This document shows, piece after piece, positions 37,945 to 38,092 of a stretch of 38,092 nt of DNA (its first letter is position 1; each line of letters opens with the position of its first letter). Origin of the DNA: an uncultured Acetatifactor sp. (GTDB lineage Bacteria; Bacillota; Clostridia; Lachnospirales; Lachnospiraceae). A program made the translations under genes and the position numbers. The notes under the pieces are model-generated. The model worked only from the letters and a program-made list of their open reading frames with translations. It made no database searches and was not told the DNA's origin. Location: NCBI GenBank assembly GCA_947595925.1, contig CANQEV010000030.1:1-38092 (forward strand), in the 5' to 3' direction.

Positions 37945-38092
37945 GAAGACAGCGGGCGGGAGAGCAACAGGCAGGAAAACAGCAGACAGGAAGACAGCGG
38001 GCGGGAGAGCAGCAAGCAGGAAAACAGCAGACAGGAAGACAGCAGGCGGGAGAGCAACAGGCAGGAAAACAGCAGACAGGAAGACAGCAGGC
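37945..38092. repeat. 45-bp tandem repeat (three 15-bp subunits)
   Basis: Units begin GAAGACAGCG at 37945, 37990, 38035 and 38080, exactly 45 nt apart, with single-base variants, and the array continues past the window edge. Each 45-bp unit is itself three related 15-bp blocks of the form RCARCAGGCAGGAAA. Both 15 and 45 are multiples of three. In the recD2 frame it stays open after the TGA, reading EDSGRESNRQENSRQ per unit. No start codon occurs between the TGA and the edge. Confidence 0.9.

Overview
The window looks like a chromosomal segment of a motile, gut-type Lachnospiraceae (Clostridia) bacterium. The clues are low-GC Gram-positive style ribosome binding sites (AGGAGG-like), GTG/TTG starts, lipoproteins with Firmicutes lipoboxes, an AgrC/AgrA-like LytTR two-component system, an Rpn-type PD-(D/E)XK protein, and the gene order mreB(mbl)-flgF-flgG, which matches the mbl-flhO-flhP arrangement of Bacillus and relatives. 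No tRNA, rRNA or CRISPR array was seen.

Layout. (1) 1-3066, + strand: end of a surface-glycan locus with an acyl carrier protein, an AAC(3)-fold N-acyltransferase, a GT52/sialyltransferase-like glycosyltransferase and a nonulosonic-acid cytidylyltransferase (PseF/NeuA type). (2) 3122-5944, - strand: an MFS permease, then two unrecognised two-TM membrane proteins. (3) 6431-7719, + strand: an SPFH/band-7 membrane protein and a small Arc-like ribbon-helix-helix protein, with a perfect palindrome on the promoter; then a 29-bp tandem repeat and a terminator. (4) 7990-9636, - strand: a 548-aa ECF sigma factor with a very long C-terminal extension. (5) 9942-16543: a more AT-rich island with an IS110 fragment at the left, an AgrA/AgrC-like two-component system, a hypothetical lipoprotein and a 742-aa propeller-plus-solute-binding lipoprotein, then an internally deleted IS110 gene and an ISLre2-like remnant at the right. 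(6) 16598-26473, + strand: a perfect promoter inside an inverted repeat, a 41-aa peptide gene with its own terminator, then a five-gene export operon: two ABC half-transporters with PH-like and zinc-ribbon N-termini, a free-standing DUF1854 protein between them, and two more ABC half-transporters. (7) 26623-29621: an acyltransferase-3 membrane protein with an overlapping HTH-AbrB regulator, then an Rpn-family protein. (8) 29690-31834, - strand: a hybrid sensor kinase with an SBP_bac_3 sensor domain. (9) 32299-35429: mreB/mbl, flgF, flgG and a FlgJ-like rod-binding protein, linking cell-wall elongation and the flagellar rod. (10) 35662-37920: recD2, followed directly by a 45-bp tandem repeat that stays open in the recD2 frame to the window edge.

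The best candidate for an undescribed system is region 6: a strongly signalled small two-cysteine peptide gene beside four export half-transporters and a DUF1854 protein, with no cyanophycin synthetase or peptide-modifying enzyme in view. Second is the AgrC/AgrA-like pair with two lipoproteins, where a solute-binding domain is fused to a propeller without any importer nearby. Functional links inside both are inference from gene order.
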